Of a stretch of DNA of 64,000 nt, positions 49,901-60,100 are shown piece by piece. The position numbers were made by a program, and so were the translations under genes. Where the stretch lies: positions 38,501-102,500 of the forward strand of contig JAXRKP010000325.1 in assembly GCA_037039925.1 (NCBI GenBank), given 5' to 3'. Position 1 is the first letter of the stretch, and each line of letters begins with the position of its first letter. This DNA is from Doris montereyensis. Taxonomy: Eukaryota; Mollusca; Gastropoda; Nudibranchia; Dorididae. The notes beneath the pieces were generated by a model. That model saw nothing but the letters and a program-made list of their open reading frames with translations. It ran no database searches and had not been told where the DNA came from.

Positions 49901-52900
49901 AAGATGAATTAAGAATTCAACGGCAAGATGAAAGGATAAGTACAAGGGTGAGAGTAGGAAAGAAGTAGGACCTACCAGCAGTAGCATGCCCGCCAAACAC
50001 CCACTTAGCAAAAGAATATGATGAGTCAATAAAATAAGTTTTCACATGTACAAATAAATAATAAAACGTGAATGAATAAATGTATAAAAAGTATACAAGT
50101 TAACAAATGTATAAAAAAAATGTTTTAATATAGTAGTAGGCTTACAAAAAAATTGGAGTCAGTAAATACAAACATAAACATTAAGACCAAGACGTGAAAA
50201 AAAATGACCATTGCCACACATGCGTGAACTTAGAAAATTATTTCTCCATAAGTCCCCAAGTATGCTAATAATATCAATCAAAGAGATAAAAACAAGCAAC
50301 CTCTTCATTCGAGAGAGAGAGGCCTCACTTAGTACATACAAATGCATTTGGGGGGGGGGGGGGGGGGGGGGGGGATTTTGCTTGAAAAAAACTTGAGTAA
50401 ATGTTTCAATCGTCAGCGGGGCTCTAACCCACTACCTTCTAGTTGAGAGGCCGACACCTTGCCTCTAGACTACCGAGTCCCCAACAGTCAGACGATGAAG
50501 ACTGGAGTGGTCTGCCCATGTAGTGAGACGCAACACCCTCTCCAAAATTATACTACAAGGCACGGTTGAGGGAGGATGCAGACATGGAAGGCAACCACAA
50601 GGCAAGAGCTGGTCCAGTAACATCAAAGAGTGAACAGGACAGACCTTCCGGACATTTTATCGATCGCCACAGACAGAACTGGCAGAGGATGTAAGCTCCT
50701 TGTACTTTTGTTCCCTCAGGTCCCCCCATGAGATTGAGGTGAGGTATCTGCCTAACACTTCCAAATGAACTGCGGTCATTATCCCATCTGGGTGTTCACA
50801 TATAAACAAATAAATAATGAAATACATAGACGATTCGCAAACACCAACGGCTGGAAGTTAATGTCGCCCTTACCTCACACTCACAGAGTGTGGAATCAGT
50901 GGCAGAGTAATTAGACTGTTGGATTTGGGATCATGACATCCTGGGTTCAAATCCTAGCACAGCTAGGTCCAACGATGCTTTCATTTGGGAAAGACCTCAG
51001 TACGCATTTTCTCCATTCGACCTCGATGCAAATGGGTACAAGCACTAGCTTGGGGGAGTAAAAATCTGCATCAGACTAGCGTCCAATTCAGGGGGTGATT
51101 ATTATCACACCTGTTCTGCTTCGCAGTATAGAAATCAAGGATAAGCTCCGGCTCTCTGTATGGGCCGTTAATGGCCTCGAAGAAACTTGACTTTACTTAC
51201 TTGACAGATGGGTTTTCCCATGGTCTGCCTCTCCATGGAGTATCTGGTGGTTTTCTGTCCAAGGCCCTCTGTGCTAAGCCCACAGCGCCAGCAGCCACCT
51301 GAAGAAGTGGATGAGCAGATGAGGTGAATTATATGCTTCAATTACAATCATAATTTACTTGTAATTTAATTTTTCTTCTTTTTTCTTCTTCTACTATTGT
51401 AACGTTTTTTTAATTTAAAAACCTTTTGATGAATAAATACATTACACTTTTGCCAACCCAAAGGCAAAACACAAGGCAACAAATGAAAGTAAAACAAAAC
51501 ATTTAAATTTATAATTGTTAAAAACCCCTAAAACTCAACAAGAAAACTTACAGGTGGTCTGGTTTTGTCAAACGCTCCCATAGCGATTTTAAACCCGATG
51601 CCTTCCTCTCCGAGAACATTCTAGAAACAAAAACAAAAGACACATTTATACTTCAAGGATTATATTCAAATACAAAAAAAGTATTTATCAGCTTGTTAGC
51701 AAATCCACAAAATTCACCATTCTAATACCATACACTTTATTGAATATTACTTTTCTCACTCTAACACCTGTAGGCAAAGCAAAGGATTTGGCACCTGTGT
51801 GCCTCCTGCCCAAAAAAATAAGAAACAGTAAAAGGCTATTCAAGACTTAATTTGATTTGATTTTACCCACATCCAGTTTCGATAGGATTTTTAAAATTTT
51901 GCCCAGACTGCCCTGTAAAAAAGTTAAGTGCACCGAAAGTTCTGATCTGCACACAGAACCTTCTTTTTACCATCCGTCCCGATGGGACTAGGTTTCTATC
52001 CATCTATCTGGACCAGGGGGTTACTATAAAAAAAAACTCGAGAAAATTGTTCAGCCGTAAGGTCTGAAGCCACAACCTTTTGGTTGACAGGCTGACACGT
52101 TAGCCTCTTGACCACTGAGCCCCCAGCACACTACAATAATACCAACAACAAAAAACCCATACAGTGAAGGCATTTGTAGAAAAGAAAAAAAGATAACTTA
52201 CTTCTTTTGGGATCACAACGTCCTCAAAAGTAATGCCCCGAGTATCAGAACACTTCTGGCCCATGTTCAACTCCTGAATTGAAAAGAAATAAAACAAAAT
52301 AAAACAAAATGAGCAAATTCACAAATCCTGCTCTGTGGTGTCAGGTCACATTTCTTTAGTGCTTTTAAAGGTAAACATTATTACAAGTCTAAGAGTCAGC
52401 AGAAGACAGCAAACACAGTAAAGTATTCTTCATTAAACCAAAAGATATTCACTGTATTCGTAGGTAGAAAAGGACTATTTCATCAAGTGATCAAGTGGGG
52501 GGGAATTTTGCAGCACGGTTGATAAGACTACCTGGGAAAAAACTGTTGACAGCAACACCCTGTGTGGAAAAGGCAAGGCCAGAGCAAATAATTATACTGT
52601 CCTTACCCCCCCCCCCCCAACCTCCTCCCCACTACCATTCATATGCTCCACCCTCTCGATCACGTGGTGTTTGCTCTTTTCGAAAAGACATACAGCGGGA
52701 GGAATTGCACAGAATTTATGTCTGAACATCCTAGTCGTATACGGTGAACACAAATCAACTTGGCCCAGAATTCGCAAGAAGACATGGGACATCGTGATGG
52801 AGCTCGGCCTGGTCGGCAATTCGTCGTTGAAAGCCACCAGACATTGCCTTTGAACCAGCTGCCACACTAGATGTCCTCAACAACGTTGCCGTTGAAGAAG

Positions 52901-55900
52901 AGGAAGGAGGAGGAAACGAAGAAGAAGCAACAGTTGCCTCCCATCAAGATCCTTGAAATGAGCAGCGAGACGAACATGGACGTTGAAGATTGAGATATCC
53001 AGATCCCAGAGCTGACAAACGATAACATTACTGCTGAGAATGGTGTAGAAGTGGAAGATGGTCCAGGTGATTTGCCAATCACATATTGGAACACAGAAGT
53101 GGATGTGGGCGGGTCCTGAACATGATTTTTGTCATTCTTTAAAACAAAATATTTTAAATCAGCATGTCTAAATTAGCTCAAAAAACATATTTTAAAAATG
53201 GATTTATCATGTAGTTGCCATGGGAATGCCGCCATCTTGGATTTTCATTACGAAAACACAGGCAACTTCAATTCAAATGGGCTTTTTCAGTCTTTAACAG
53301 ATTTGGCTGTAACTTTGCACACATATTATTTGGTTTAGTATCTAGCCGCAGCCAATAGGGATTTTTTATTGTAAATTTAGCCGTTTTGATTAAATGAATG
53401 TTTTAAAATGCATGCAGCACCCTTTCAACAAGGGAGTCAACTTCCTTTGATTACCTTTCTGCCGATGGTAATTCCTGAGTGTCGGCATCAAGAATGAAAC
53501 CCGTAAAAGCTTTTCCTGTGGGCGTCTTAGGGTCGGAAGAGGTCCGGGCCAGGACGAAATACCAGTTGGCCACGCCCCCGTTGGTGATCCACATTTTCTG
53601 GCCGTTCAGAACGTAATGGTCGCCTTTCTTTCTGCTCTTGTCCGAATACTTGCCACGTCAGAACCAGCACTTGGTTCGGTCACACAGTAAGCCTAGGGGA
53701 AATGACAAGACAACACGCCGTTATTTGAAACTGTTCTACGTGAAATTTTACTCTGGGTCTAATGTGTGCACGTCTATTTATAATTAATGTGAGTCAGTGC
53801 CAGAAGGTGCTAGTAGAAAAGTGGATAGCAACATAAAAACTTTCATTAAAGAATGGAGGTGAAAAATACATTATATTATTATAACTGGACTATCGCTGGT
53901 CCAAATTCCATGTCTTATAGCTGTATTATTAAGACTCACTTTGGCTAGTAGTCGTAGTCGTAGTAGCAGTAGTAGAAGTTGTAGTAGTAGTTGTAGTAGT
54001 AGTTGTATTAGTAGTTGTAGTCATAGTAGTAGTAGTGTAGTAGTAGTAAGTCCCTTACTCAAAGAGTTGAGTGTAGGGCAAACTGGAACAGAGCACTGGT
54101 TTTTTCTAGGCATACGGCATAATGTGGTAATTTGCCATTGCTTTCCATGCCATCTTCACTTTCACTGAGTCGGAAAAGAACTAACTAGTCACCCATTTCA
54201 CTGGAGGGCCAGAAAAATTTGCCCGGACTAAAGAGCCGAACATGGCTTCCCGAATGTGGCAGTCAGATGCTATACCTACTGAGCTACCGACGTCTCCACT
54301 TTGGCAAGAAAGGGAAGAATTTCATGGGAGAAAATGAAAAGCGCTGTGTTAAGACATCAACAGGGACAGTTAAATGCTTTTGATTGTTTGTTTTTCTTCT
54401 TTGAAATTTACCCCGTCCACCATTGCGGTGATCTCAGGGTGAATTTAAGAAGAAACAACAAGATGAAAGATACGCGAAAAAAAGAAGGAATGGAAAGAGG
54501 TAAGACCTACCAGCAATCAGCAATGCCCGCCAACCACCCATCAGTTAGATGTCACCCTGATAGCAACATCAGGTGTGATAGAAAGAAAGTCACTTACACA
54601 CATCAATGGTTCTTCCATCATGCGTCCCAGGTATTTCTTCTGTTGGTCAGTATTGCCTGCAAGGATGACAGGCATTTGCTGAAAAGGTAGGAGGACAATA
54701 GAAGAGAGATTAAATAAAAAGTATACAACAAATAAAATGGAGAATAAAGCATACAGAAGAAAAGTGTACAACACATAAAATAGAGAATAAAGCATACAGA
54801 AGAAAAGTATACAACAAATAAAATGGAGAATAAAGCATACAGAAGAAAAGTATACAACAAATAGAATAGAGAATGCATAAAGAAAAGAGGATGCAGAAAA
54901 CATTGGGGCGGGGGGTTATGATAGATGACATAAAAAACATCATGTACAAATAAAAGAGAAATGATATGGAGAAATTAAAATACAGGAAATGAACGGGAGA
55001 TTTCTGTTTAATAGAAATTTGCCCCGTCCACCACTATGGTGATCTCAGGGTGAATTAAGAGAAAACAAGAAGATGAACGAGAAGTGAAAGAGTAAAACGA
55101 AAGGCGTAGGACTTACAAGTAGCACTCGACAACCCCAGAGACACTAGCTTATAAAATAGAGAAAATAGAATAATAGAGACACTAGCATGAAGGAAAGAAA
55201 ATGGAGAAAATAGAATAATAGAGACACTGGCATGAAGGAAAGAAAATGGAGGAAATAGAATAATAGAGACACTGGCATGAAGGAAAGAAAATGGAGGAAA
55301 TAGAATAATAGAGACACTGGCATGAAGGAAAGAAAATGGAGGAAATAGAATAATAGAGACACTGGCATGAAGGAAAGAAAATGGAGGAAATAGAATAATA
55401 GAGACACTGGCATGAAGGAAAGAAAATGGAGGAAATAGAATAATAGAGACACTGGCATGAAGGAAAGAAAATGGAGGAAATAGAATAATAGAGACACTGG
55501 CATGAAGGAAAGAAAATGGAGGAAATAGAATAATAGAGACACTGGCATGAAGGAAAGAAAATGGAGGAAATAGAATAATAAAGACACTGGCATGAAGGAA
55601 AGAAAATGGAGGAAATAGAATAATAGAGACACTGGCATGAAGGAAAGAAAATGGAGTAGGAAATAGAATAATAGAGACACTAGCATGGAGGAAAGAAAAT
55701 GGAGAAAATAGAATAATAGAGACACTAGCATGGAGGAAAGAAAATGGAGAAAAGAGAATAGAAAAAATAGTAAGGACAAATATGAATATTTACAAAGATA
55801 TTCACTTTACAAAAGACAAACATGAACATTTACACAAAGAGAGATACATTTCATTTGTAGATATTCACTTTAAAAAAGAATATGTTTGGTGTGTGTATGT

Positions 55901-57970
55901 ATATATATATATAATAGGCCTTTTAACTACTAATAACTAAGTAACAAAATATGAGATTTTATACCATGAAAAAAATAATCTTTCTTTAACACTGTTGAAG
56001 GAATATTATCTAAACCCACCCCGAGGGAGTTTGCTTCAAGGGCTGTTTGCATGCCGGTACAGGCATAGGCTAACTCTTCTGTGATGGTACAGGTTTCCAA
56101 AATGCCGAGATCAAGTCCACCTGTCAAAGAAATTGAAATATTTTGTTTGTATTAAATTATAAAGATAACGATGGGTTTATAGGCCGTATCTCCGCACGAG
56201 TGCTGACTCACCCGACCGACTGCACGTAAGTTATCTCCCAGCAAGCCATTTCATTCAAAAGACTCTTGACCCCTTGAGCCTTACTTTTCCCTACAACTAA
56301 CCCTCCTGAAGCATATCTAGCACATGTCAACATCTTATGCTGATTGGTCAATCTAAACATGAAACAAAACCAAAATAAGTGATGTAGCATGGTGCACTAG
56401 GTGCAGCAGTCGCTGGACAAACGCACGCCCTTTGGGCACTGAGAAAAAGGTGCGTTTTTGCGTATCGTGTGTTTAAGCGAAACCACTGGGAGGTAACTCT
56501 TTAAGGATATCAGGGATTATTATTGTTTAAGCCCCTTGATTATCAAGCACATTATCGCGACAGGTATACATTAGTTTTTTGTGTGTTTCTTTGGGGTTTT
56601 TGCTTGTTTTTTTCTCTGTTCTGTTTTTTATTTGCCATCTCGGAAAGCAGATCAGAAGTCATACAAATTTTTGGAAGATAATGCTTTGGTCCTAGCTTTG
56701 TAATAGAAGTGATTGCGCAAAGGTAGATCTAGATCTACCAATAATTATCATGCTCAAAACAAACCTAACTACGCACACTCGACCTTGAGAGGCAATCACT
56801 CATGGTCTGTGAACATTAAGCCCTGCCCTCACACCCTTACTCTTTTTCAGTGAGTGTTCCGCGAATGTGTGTCACCGATCATAGTCTATTCAATTCCATT
56901 GAATGAATTTTACGCTGACTGCCGCAGCCAATCATATTGCACTCTGAGCCGATCGATAAATTTGTGATTCACAGAATAATGTCTGGACAGTCAGCCTTTG
57001 ATAATCGAGAAAGCACAGAGACTAGGACACAAGATGGAGCGGATGGACAGTGTAGGCCAGACATGACATAATACTAAGACTGTCTGACACATTCATCTGG
57101 GAAGTGCTGAAACAGACAATGACGTTAGACATGGAAGAAGACTGACACATTTGCCTTGGTCCTAGCTTTGTTCACTGCAGTGTGCCATCTGTTTTAATAT
57201 TATTACTATTTCTAACAAAACCTCAACAAAAGACCCGTTTTATAAGGCCTTTAATGGATGGGTATGAAGTTCTATTACAGAGAAAAAGCATGCCGTTATG
57301 CGTGTGTCGACTGTGTCTTTACACACTTATTATATAGTAAAAATTTTGGTCAATAGAGGAAGGCGTGTGTTTATACAGAATGTGCTTTTATGAAGGGTGT
57401 GTTTATCCAGCAACTACTGTATATATATGAACAAACGCACTTGCGACAAAGGAGGTTGCACATGGCACACAATAGAAGACTGGATGCTGCATGAGTCGAC
57501 TTCTTGAAAAACTGGAAAAAATGTGTTAACCGTTGGCGGGGCTTGCCTGAACCCTCTGTCTTTTGGTTAAGAGGCTGACACCTTGCCTCTGGACTACCGA
57601 GTCCCTATCAAGAAAACAGAAAGTTTGATTGACATAACCAGGACTTCAACACAAAACCAATGATACAATGAGCCTCATCACTAGGCCAGAGACGGCATTT
57701 AAATGATGGGCTCTTCTTCGGCCCACAACTGTTGTAAATAGAAATTAATTATATTATTTATTTTTGGATGCAGTATACATACCACAACTTTCAGGAATAT
57801 GACCATTCATGAGACCAAGTTCATGTGCTTTCTTAACCACTTCCCATGGATACTGAAGAGAAACACATAGAAGAAGAAAAGTAACTAAATTATAAATTTA
57901 TATTTACAACAAATTTCATAGGGTGCTTGGATTCTCTGTATCTATTACAATAATAATAACAGTAATAACA

Positions 57971-58026
<56 letters not shown>

Positions 58027-58533
58027 TCATGATTTATAGGCGCCTATATATCCATAACAATATGCTCAAAGGTGCTTTTCAATGACAGTGTGATATGCAA
58101 CATTATGATACAAGCAGGACGACAATTATGATAATATAACTAGATAATAAAAGATATTTAATAATACTTTGAAAACACAAATACACACTTAAACTATAAC
58201 AACCCCGTATTGAACTTAGTGTATTGAATGCAAGGCGGAAATTTGATTTGATGTACCCACATCCACAACTAAGGTGATCTTTGGGCTTTTGGTAGGGTTT
58301 TTAATTTTGCCTGTAAACAGCCAAGGGATCTTCAACGTGCAAAGAGTATTGTGATCTGCACACATGACCTCCTTTTTATCATCCATCTCTGATGGGACTA
58401 GGTGTCGATCCACCTTCCTTGACCAGGGGGTAGATTTTGCTCGAAAAAAATAAAGAAAAGGGGGAAGAGGGGAGGGGTAGGGAAAGGGAGAGTGAGGGAG
58501 GGGGAGAGAAAGCGAGCTGGGGGAGAGAAAGCA

Positions 58534-58572
<39 letters not shown>

Positions 58573-60100
58573 TACAGAGAGGAAGAGACAGAGACAGACA
58601 CAGAGAAAGAGAAAGCAGAGACAAAGAGAAGGAGAAAGACTGCCTATCTTTCTGGATAGCACTTTCCTTTATGGCTTGAGGTAGAAGTAAGATGAAAAAC
58701 CAGGATAAAAATTCCAATCTTAACCCTTGCCGTGCTGCGGTGGTATTTTTACAACACGCCGAGTAACATACACGTAGAGCACAAGGGCAGTATTCATATG
58801 ACTGTCCAGCCGTGCCAGATGACCGCTTGCCTACGGGTCGGTATTTTTACATCCATGTGGTGTGATAGGACTCCCTCTTTATGACCAGCATCTACGCGTG
58901 AATTTTCCAGATGTTAGTACCAATTAATTCCATGTAACCAATCTACGGTAAGAGTCTGCATTCTCTAGTTATCAAAAGAAAACCATATTATATTGATTCA
59001 CATTTTCTATTTTAAAAATGAGATAGTTTGGACATGAAACAAGGATATTTCAGCAATATGCTGCTTGGCTCCATCTTATAAATCAAATTTAAATCTTATA
59101 AATTCATGTTTTGCGTCCAAACTATCTCATTTTTGCGCAGAAAATATGTGTGAAACAATTTGTGTTTTTCCTTTGATCACTAGAGAAGGCAGACTCTTTA
59201 ATCTCTGTTTACCGCAGTTTTAGTTTCAGATGCGAGTTGTTAGCATTGATTGAAACTGATGTTCAGAAGCCTAATGACTTCAACTTGAATAGTAATCCTA
59301 TTCTCATTCAGGTGATCCAACCGGCTTTCCTGAAGACAAAGTTTGACCGACGGCTACCAGTTAGTCACTGTTGTACAACGACAAAGTAGGTCATCACAGG
59401 TAGACCTGCAGGCAAACAGACCAGCGTATAAAAAACCCATGTATTTGGTATTTGTTAAAGAAGTTGATGTATCTAGAAAGTTCTATAGCTCACCTCGCCT
59501 GTCTTGTCATGATGTACTACTCTTGGCATCATTTCCTCTCGAGCAAATTTTCGAGCAACATCCCTAAATTCAGATTGTTCTGGGGAAAATTCTGGAAACG
59601 TAACAAATTGACAAAGAAATTGTCAGAAAAATCAGTGCAAGGAACTCAAAGCATGAATTGGTGGCATGGTAAAAGAAACAATAACAAAAAGTTTATCGAC
59701 TCTTTTCTTTTTGTTGTTGAGATGCGTTAAATTACTTTTGTTTTTTTTTCTTACTTCCCCCTTTCTTCAAAGTGTTGAGATGCGTTAGATTACTAAAATT
59801 GTTTTTTTCTTACTCCCCCCTTTCTTCAAAGAGACTTTAAAGACTGATTCCCTGAAATTTCAGAAATCAACAATTAGACGCAAAATCCTTCGCTCGCGTC
59901 TTAAAAAGTTTAAAGAAATCTCGCTTCATTTCATTATCTACGAGAACTTTACGTATAATTCAAGGAACAGAATTTGATCTAACCTAGTTGACTACTCACG
60001 AAATGAAATCCTCCAGTTGGATGGTCTGCGTCTCCTGATGTTTCCGCACTTGGCTTGGTAGTCAATGTGCGGACGCATTTCATCAGAGGCCTGATGCGAC
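46858..60100 (-). CDS. ACADM: Medium-chain acyl-CoA dehydrogenase, whole gene span (first exon uncertain)
   Basis: Mitochondrial flavoenzyme that catalyses the first step of beta-oxidation of medium-chain fatty acyl-CoAs, passing electrons to ETF. Twelve coding exons were found on the - strand, totalling 1,255 bp (about 418 codons; the human protein has 421 residues). They include the FAD/substrate-binding signature [13 protein letters not shown], the QKMWITNGG strand, [19 protein letters not shown] and, in the last exon, [10 protein letters not shown], whose Glu is the catalytic base of this family. [13 protein letters not shown] at the N-side, [16 protein letters not shown] and the overall order favour MCAD over SCAD, LCAD or isovaleryl-CoA dehydrogenase. 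Introns are phase 0 except the first two and that after ESC. Four single-base losses are visible and are probably sequence errors. The gene is convergent with BRCA2; its introns hold unrelated repeats. Confidence 0.95.
47250..47355 (+). repeat. G run and 18 bp repeat in an ACADM intron
   Basis: A run of about 13 G near 47266 is followed by four units of AAGGTCAAGACCTGCAAT. No gene; the surrounding intron (46936-48189) also holds a family B SINE. Confidence 0.8.
47438..47990 (+). mobile_element. SINE family B with a foreign insert
   Basis: Head GGTGGCCGATGGTTTGGCTA with B box GGTTCGAATCT; body to GTGCAAATC at about 47580; then about 240 bp unrelated (47581-47820); then the tail resumes with AAATCTGCGTCAGACCAGCA and ends GTAATGGCCTTGACG. 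Confidence 0.8.
48190..48261 (-). CDS. ACADM: ACADM exon
   Basis: 72 bp, phase 0/0, between acceptor TTTCTCCAG and donor GTAAGT. Reads [20 protein letters not shown], then KIYQ, matching the family [19 protein letters not shown] block that leads to the catalytic exon. Confidence 0.97.
48310..48475 (-). mobile_element. SINE family A partial copy
   Basis: Reverse fragment: CGCATCCACAACTAAGGTGA to TTCTTTTATCCTCCATCC. The head is missing. Confidence 0.8.
49260..49590 (-). mobile_element. SINE family A, full length with duplicated tail
   Basis: Reverse copy; the tail segment GTCAACAAATAAGGAGACCT occurs twice (49265 and 49319). Head AACCTTGTCTTTGGACTACA is at the right, 45 bp from an ACADM exon. 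48475-49260 shows no gene. Confidence 0.85.
49635..49811 (-). CDS. ACADM: ACADM exon
   Basis: 177 bp, phase 0/0. Reads [20 protein letters not shown], then [20 protein letters not shown], then [14 protein letters not shown]. It corresponds to the C-terminal helical domain of the dehydrogenase. The donor is GTAGGC. No frameshift. Confidence 0.97.
49862..50010 (+). mobile_element. SINE-like family C copy
   Basis: CCATCCACCATTTGCAGTGA, ACGGCAAGATGAAAGG, AAGTAGGACCTACCAGCAGT and GCCCGCCAAACACCC in family order. Confidence 0.8.
50350..50374 (+). repeat. Run of 25 G
   Basis: A homopolymer of 25 G, directly followed by a family A SINE head (reverse, 50375-50483). Such a run is prone to length error and could form a quadruplex. 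Confidence 0.9.
50375..50483 (-). mobile_element. SINE family A head fragment
   Basis: Reverse: GCTCTAACCCACTACCTTCT, then GACACCTTGCCTCTAGACTA and CCGAGTCCCC. Only the tRNA-like half is present; 50483-50885 beyond it shows no gene. Confidence 0.85.
50885..51198 (+). mobile_element. SINE family B, near full length
   Basis: Head GTGGCAGAGTAATTAGACTG and B box GGGTTCAAATCCTAGC; body TGCAAATGGGTACAAGCACT; end GCCGTTAATGGCCTCGAAG. It ends next to the donor of the 51201 ACADM exon. Confidence 0.85.
51201..51298 (-). CDS. ACADM: ACADM exon, one base short
   Basis: Acceptor TTCTTCAG, donor GTAAGT. Reads [14 protein letters not shown] and, after a one-base shift, [16 protein letters not shown]. The flanking introns are phase 0 yet the exon is 98 bp, so exactly one base is missing, after the GAC of RALD. 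Confidence 0.95.
51552..51620 (-). CDS. ACADM: ACADM exon
   Basis: 69 bp, phase 0/0. Reads [19 protein letters not shown], then TRPP, the family stretch preceding [10 protein letters not shown]. No frameshift. Confidence 0.97.
51853..52125 (-). mobile_element. SINE family A copy
   Basis: Reverse copy with a shortened body: ATTTGATTTTACCCACATCC at the tail, GGGACTAGGTTTCTATCC in the body, CTCTTGACCACTGAGCCCCC at the head. Confidence 0.82.
52202..52273 (-). CDS. ACADM: ACADM exon
   Basis: 72 bp, phase 0/0. Reads [19 protein letters not shown], then VIPKE. The MGQ-CSDTR block is shared by MCAD orthologues. No frameshift. Confidence 0.97.
52490..53120 (+). other. Coding-like but unrecognised intronic sequence
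   Basis: GC-richer than its surroundings, with GAAAAGACATACAGCGGGAG, AAGAAGACATGGGACATCG and a Glu/Lys-rich stretch (AAGAGGAAGGAGGAGGAAAC). No frame stays open for more than about 76 codons. It could be a decayed retrocopy or transposon; no family is recognised. Confidence 0.3.
53190..53420 (-). repeat. Unclassified dispersed repeat
   Basis: Contains GTAACTTTGCACACATATTA and CCATGGGAATGCCGCCATCT. The first block is the reverse of 40500-40630; the second resembles 25840-25860 and 62745-62775. Confidence 0.55.
53455..53692 (-). CDS. ACADM: ACADM exon with FAD-binding signature, two bases short
   Basis: Acceptor CCCCTAG, donor GTAATC. Reads [20 protein letters not shown], then (after one missing G in AAAGGG) [44 protein letters not shown] and, after another missing base, GITIGRK. 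The length is 238 where 240 is expected between phase 0 introns. [11 protein letters not shown] matches the acyl-CoA dehydrogenase signature and WITNGG is the flavin-contacting strand. Confidence 0.96.
53941..54045 (+). repeat. AGT/TAG microsatellite
   Basis: Imperfect AGT triplets with TGT and CGT variants, directly before a family E SINE. Confidence 0.85.
54045..54296 (-). mobile_element. SINE family E copy
   Basis: Reverse copy: GGCATACGGCATAATGTGGT in the body, CTACTGAGCTACCGAC (complement of the tRNA A box) at the head end. Confidence 0.8.
54398..54545 (+). mobile_element. SINE-like family C, best copy
   Basis: ACCCCGTCCACCATTGCGGT, GATCTCAGGGTGAATTTAAG, ACAACAAGATGAAAGATACG, GAGGTAAGACCTACCAGCAA, GCCCGCCAACCACCCATCAG. 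This is the most complete copy and defines the family. Confidence 0.85.
54598..54678 (-). CDS. ACADM: ACADM exon
   Basis: 81 bp, phase 0/0. Reads [20 protein letters not shown], then MEEPLMC, followed by AYCVTEP in the next exon. No frameshift. Confidence 0.97.
54715..54880 (+). repeat. 44 bp minisatellite, four units
   Basis: AAAAGTATACAACAAATAAA plus ATGGAGAATAAAGCATACAGAAG in tandem, right after the acceptor side of an ACADM exon. Confidence 0.88.
55010..55135 (+). mobile_element. SINE-like family C copy
   Basis: GCCCCGTCCACCACTATGGT, GATCTCAGGGTGAATTAAGA, AACAAGAAGATGAACG, AGGCGTAGGACTTACAAGTA. Confidence 0.8.
55140..55770 (+). repeat. 45 bp minisatellite, about 13 units
   Basis: Unit GGAAATAGAATAATAGAGAC plus ACTGGCATGAAGGAAAGAAAATGGA. 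Units are almost identical in the middle and diverge at the ends, as expected for a recently expanded array. The 15-residue periodic open frame on the - strand is a by-product. Confidence 0.95.
56020..56120 (-). CDS. ACADM: ACADM exon
   Basis: 101 bp, phase 1 in and phase 0 out, donor GTGGGT. Reads [20 protein letters not shown], then [13 protein letters not shown], matching the family stretch [21 protein letters not shown]. 56180-57500 in the next intron shows no gene or recognised repeat. Confidence 0.97.
57515..57606 (-). mobile_element. SINE family A head fragment
   Basis: Reverse: CGTTGGCGGGGCTTGCCTGA, TGACACCTTGCCTCTGGACT, ACCGAGTCCC. Confidence 0.82.
57783..57852 (-). CDS. ACADM: ACADM exon
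   Basis: 70 bp, phase 0 in and phase 1 out, donor GTATGT. Reads [20 protein letters not shown], then ESC, matching family ELGLMN-HIPE. No frameshift. Confidence 0.97.
57952..58026 (+). repeat. AAT microsatellite
   Basis: About 22 AAT triplets in an ACADM intron. Confidence 0.92.
58238..58445 (-). mobile_element. SINE family A copy
   Basis: Reverse: GTACCCACATCCACAACTAA, AGCCAAGGGATCTTCAACGT, TGACCAGGGGGTAGATTTTG. It ends in a purine tract (58446-58650, GA and GACA repeats) instead of the head. Confidence 0.82.
58446..58650 (+). repeat. Purine-rich GA/GACA tract
   Basis: Over 200 bp almost without pyrimidines on this strand, with AGACAGACAGACAGACAGA near 58550. The complement reads as Ser/Leu open frames, which are not genes. 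Confidence 0.9.
58945..59205 (+). mobile_element. Fold-back element with about 95 bp inverted arms
   Basis: Left arm 58947-59040 contains AGAGTCTGCATTCTCTAGTT and AAATGAGATAGTTTGGACAT; right arm 59108-59203, read in reverse, contains AGAGTCTGCCTTCTCTAGTG and AAATGAGATAGTTTGGACGC. The arms are separated by about 67 bp. It has no open frame and resembles a MITE or other fold-back DNA element. The surrounding 58700-59480 shows no gene. Confidence 0.8.
59494..59591 (-). CDS. ACADM: ACADM exon
   Basis: 98 bp, phase 1 in and phase 0 out, donor GTGAGC. Reads [20 protein letters not shown], then [12 protein letters not shown], matching family [19 protein letters not shown] and DKTGEYP. No frameshift. 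Confidence 0.97.
60000..60100 (-). CDS. ACADM: ACADM first recognised exon (transit peptide end)
   Basis: 101 bp between TTGCCAG and GTGAGT. Reads [20 protein letters not shown], then [13 protein letters not shown]. The Arg-rich beginning suits a mitochondrial presequence and GGFHF precedes the catalytic fold. The exon should leave one base (phase 1) for the next one; a single G appears lost at CATTTC-GTGAGT, and restoring phase would give Glu as in other MCADs. Confidence 0.88.

Noticed and set aside
55144..55779. 211-residue Phe/Leu/Ser open frame on the - strand
   Set aside because: A by-product of the 45 bp minisatellite; it would resemble membrane segments only because of its composition.
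58216..58717. Leu/Ser-rich open frames on the - strand
   Set aside because: They are the complement of a GA/GACA purine tract plus a SINE; no gene is supported.
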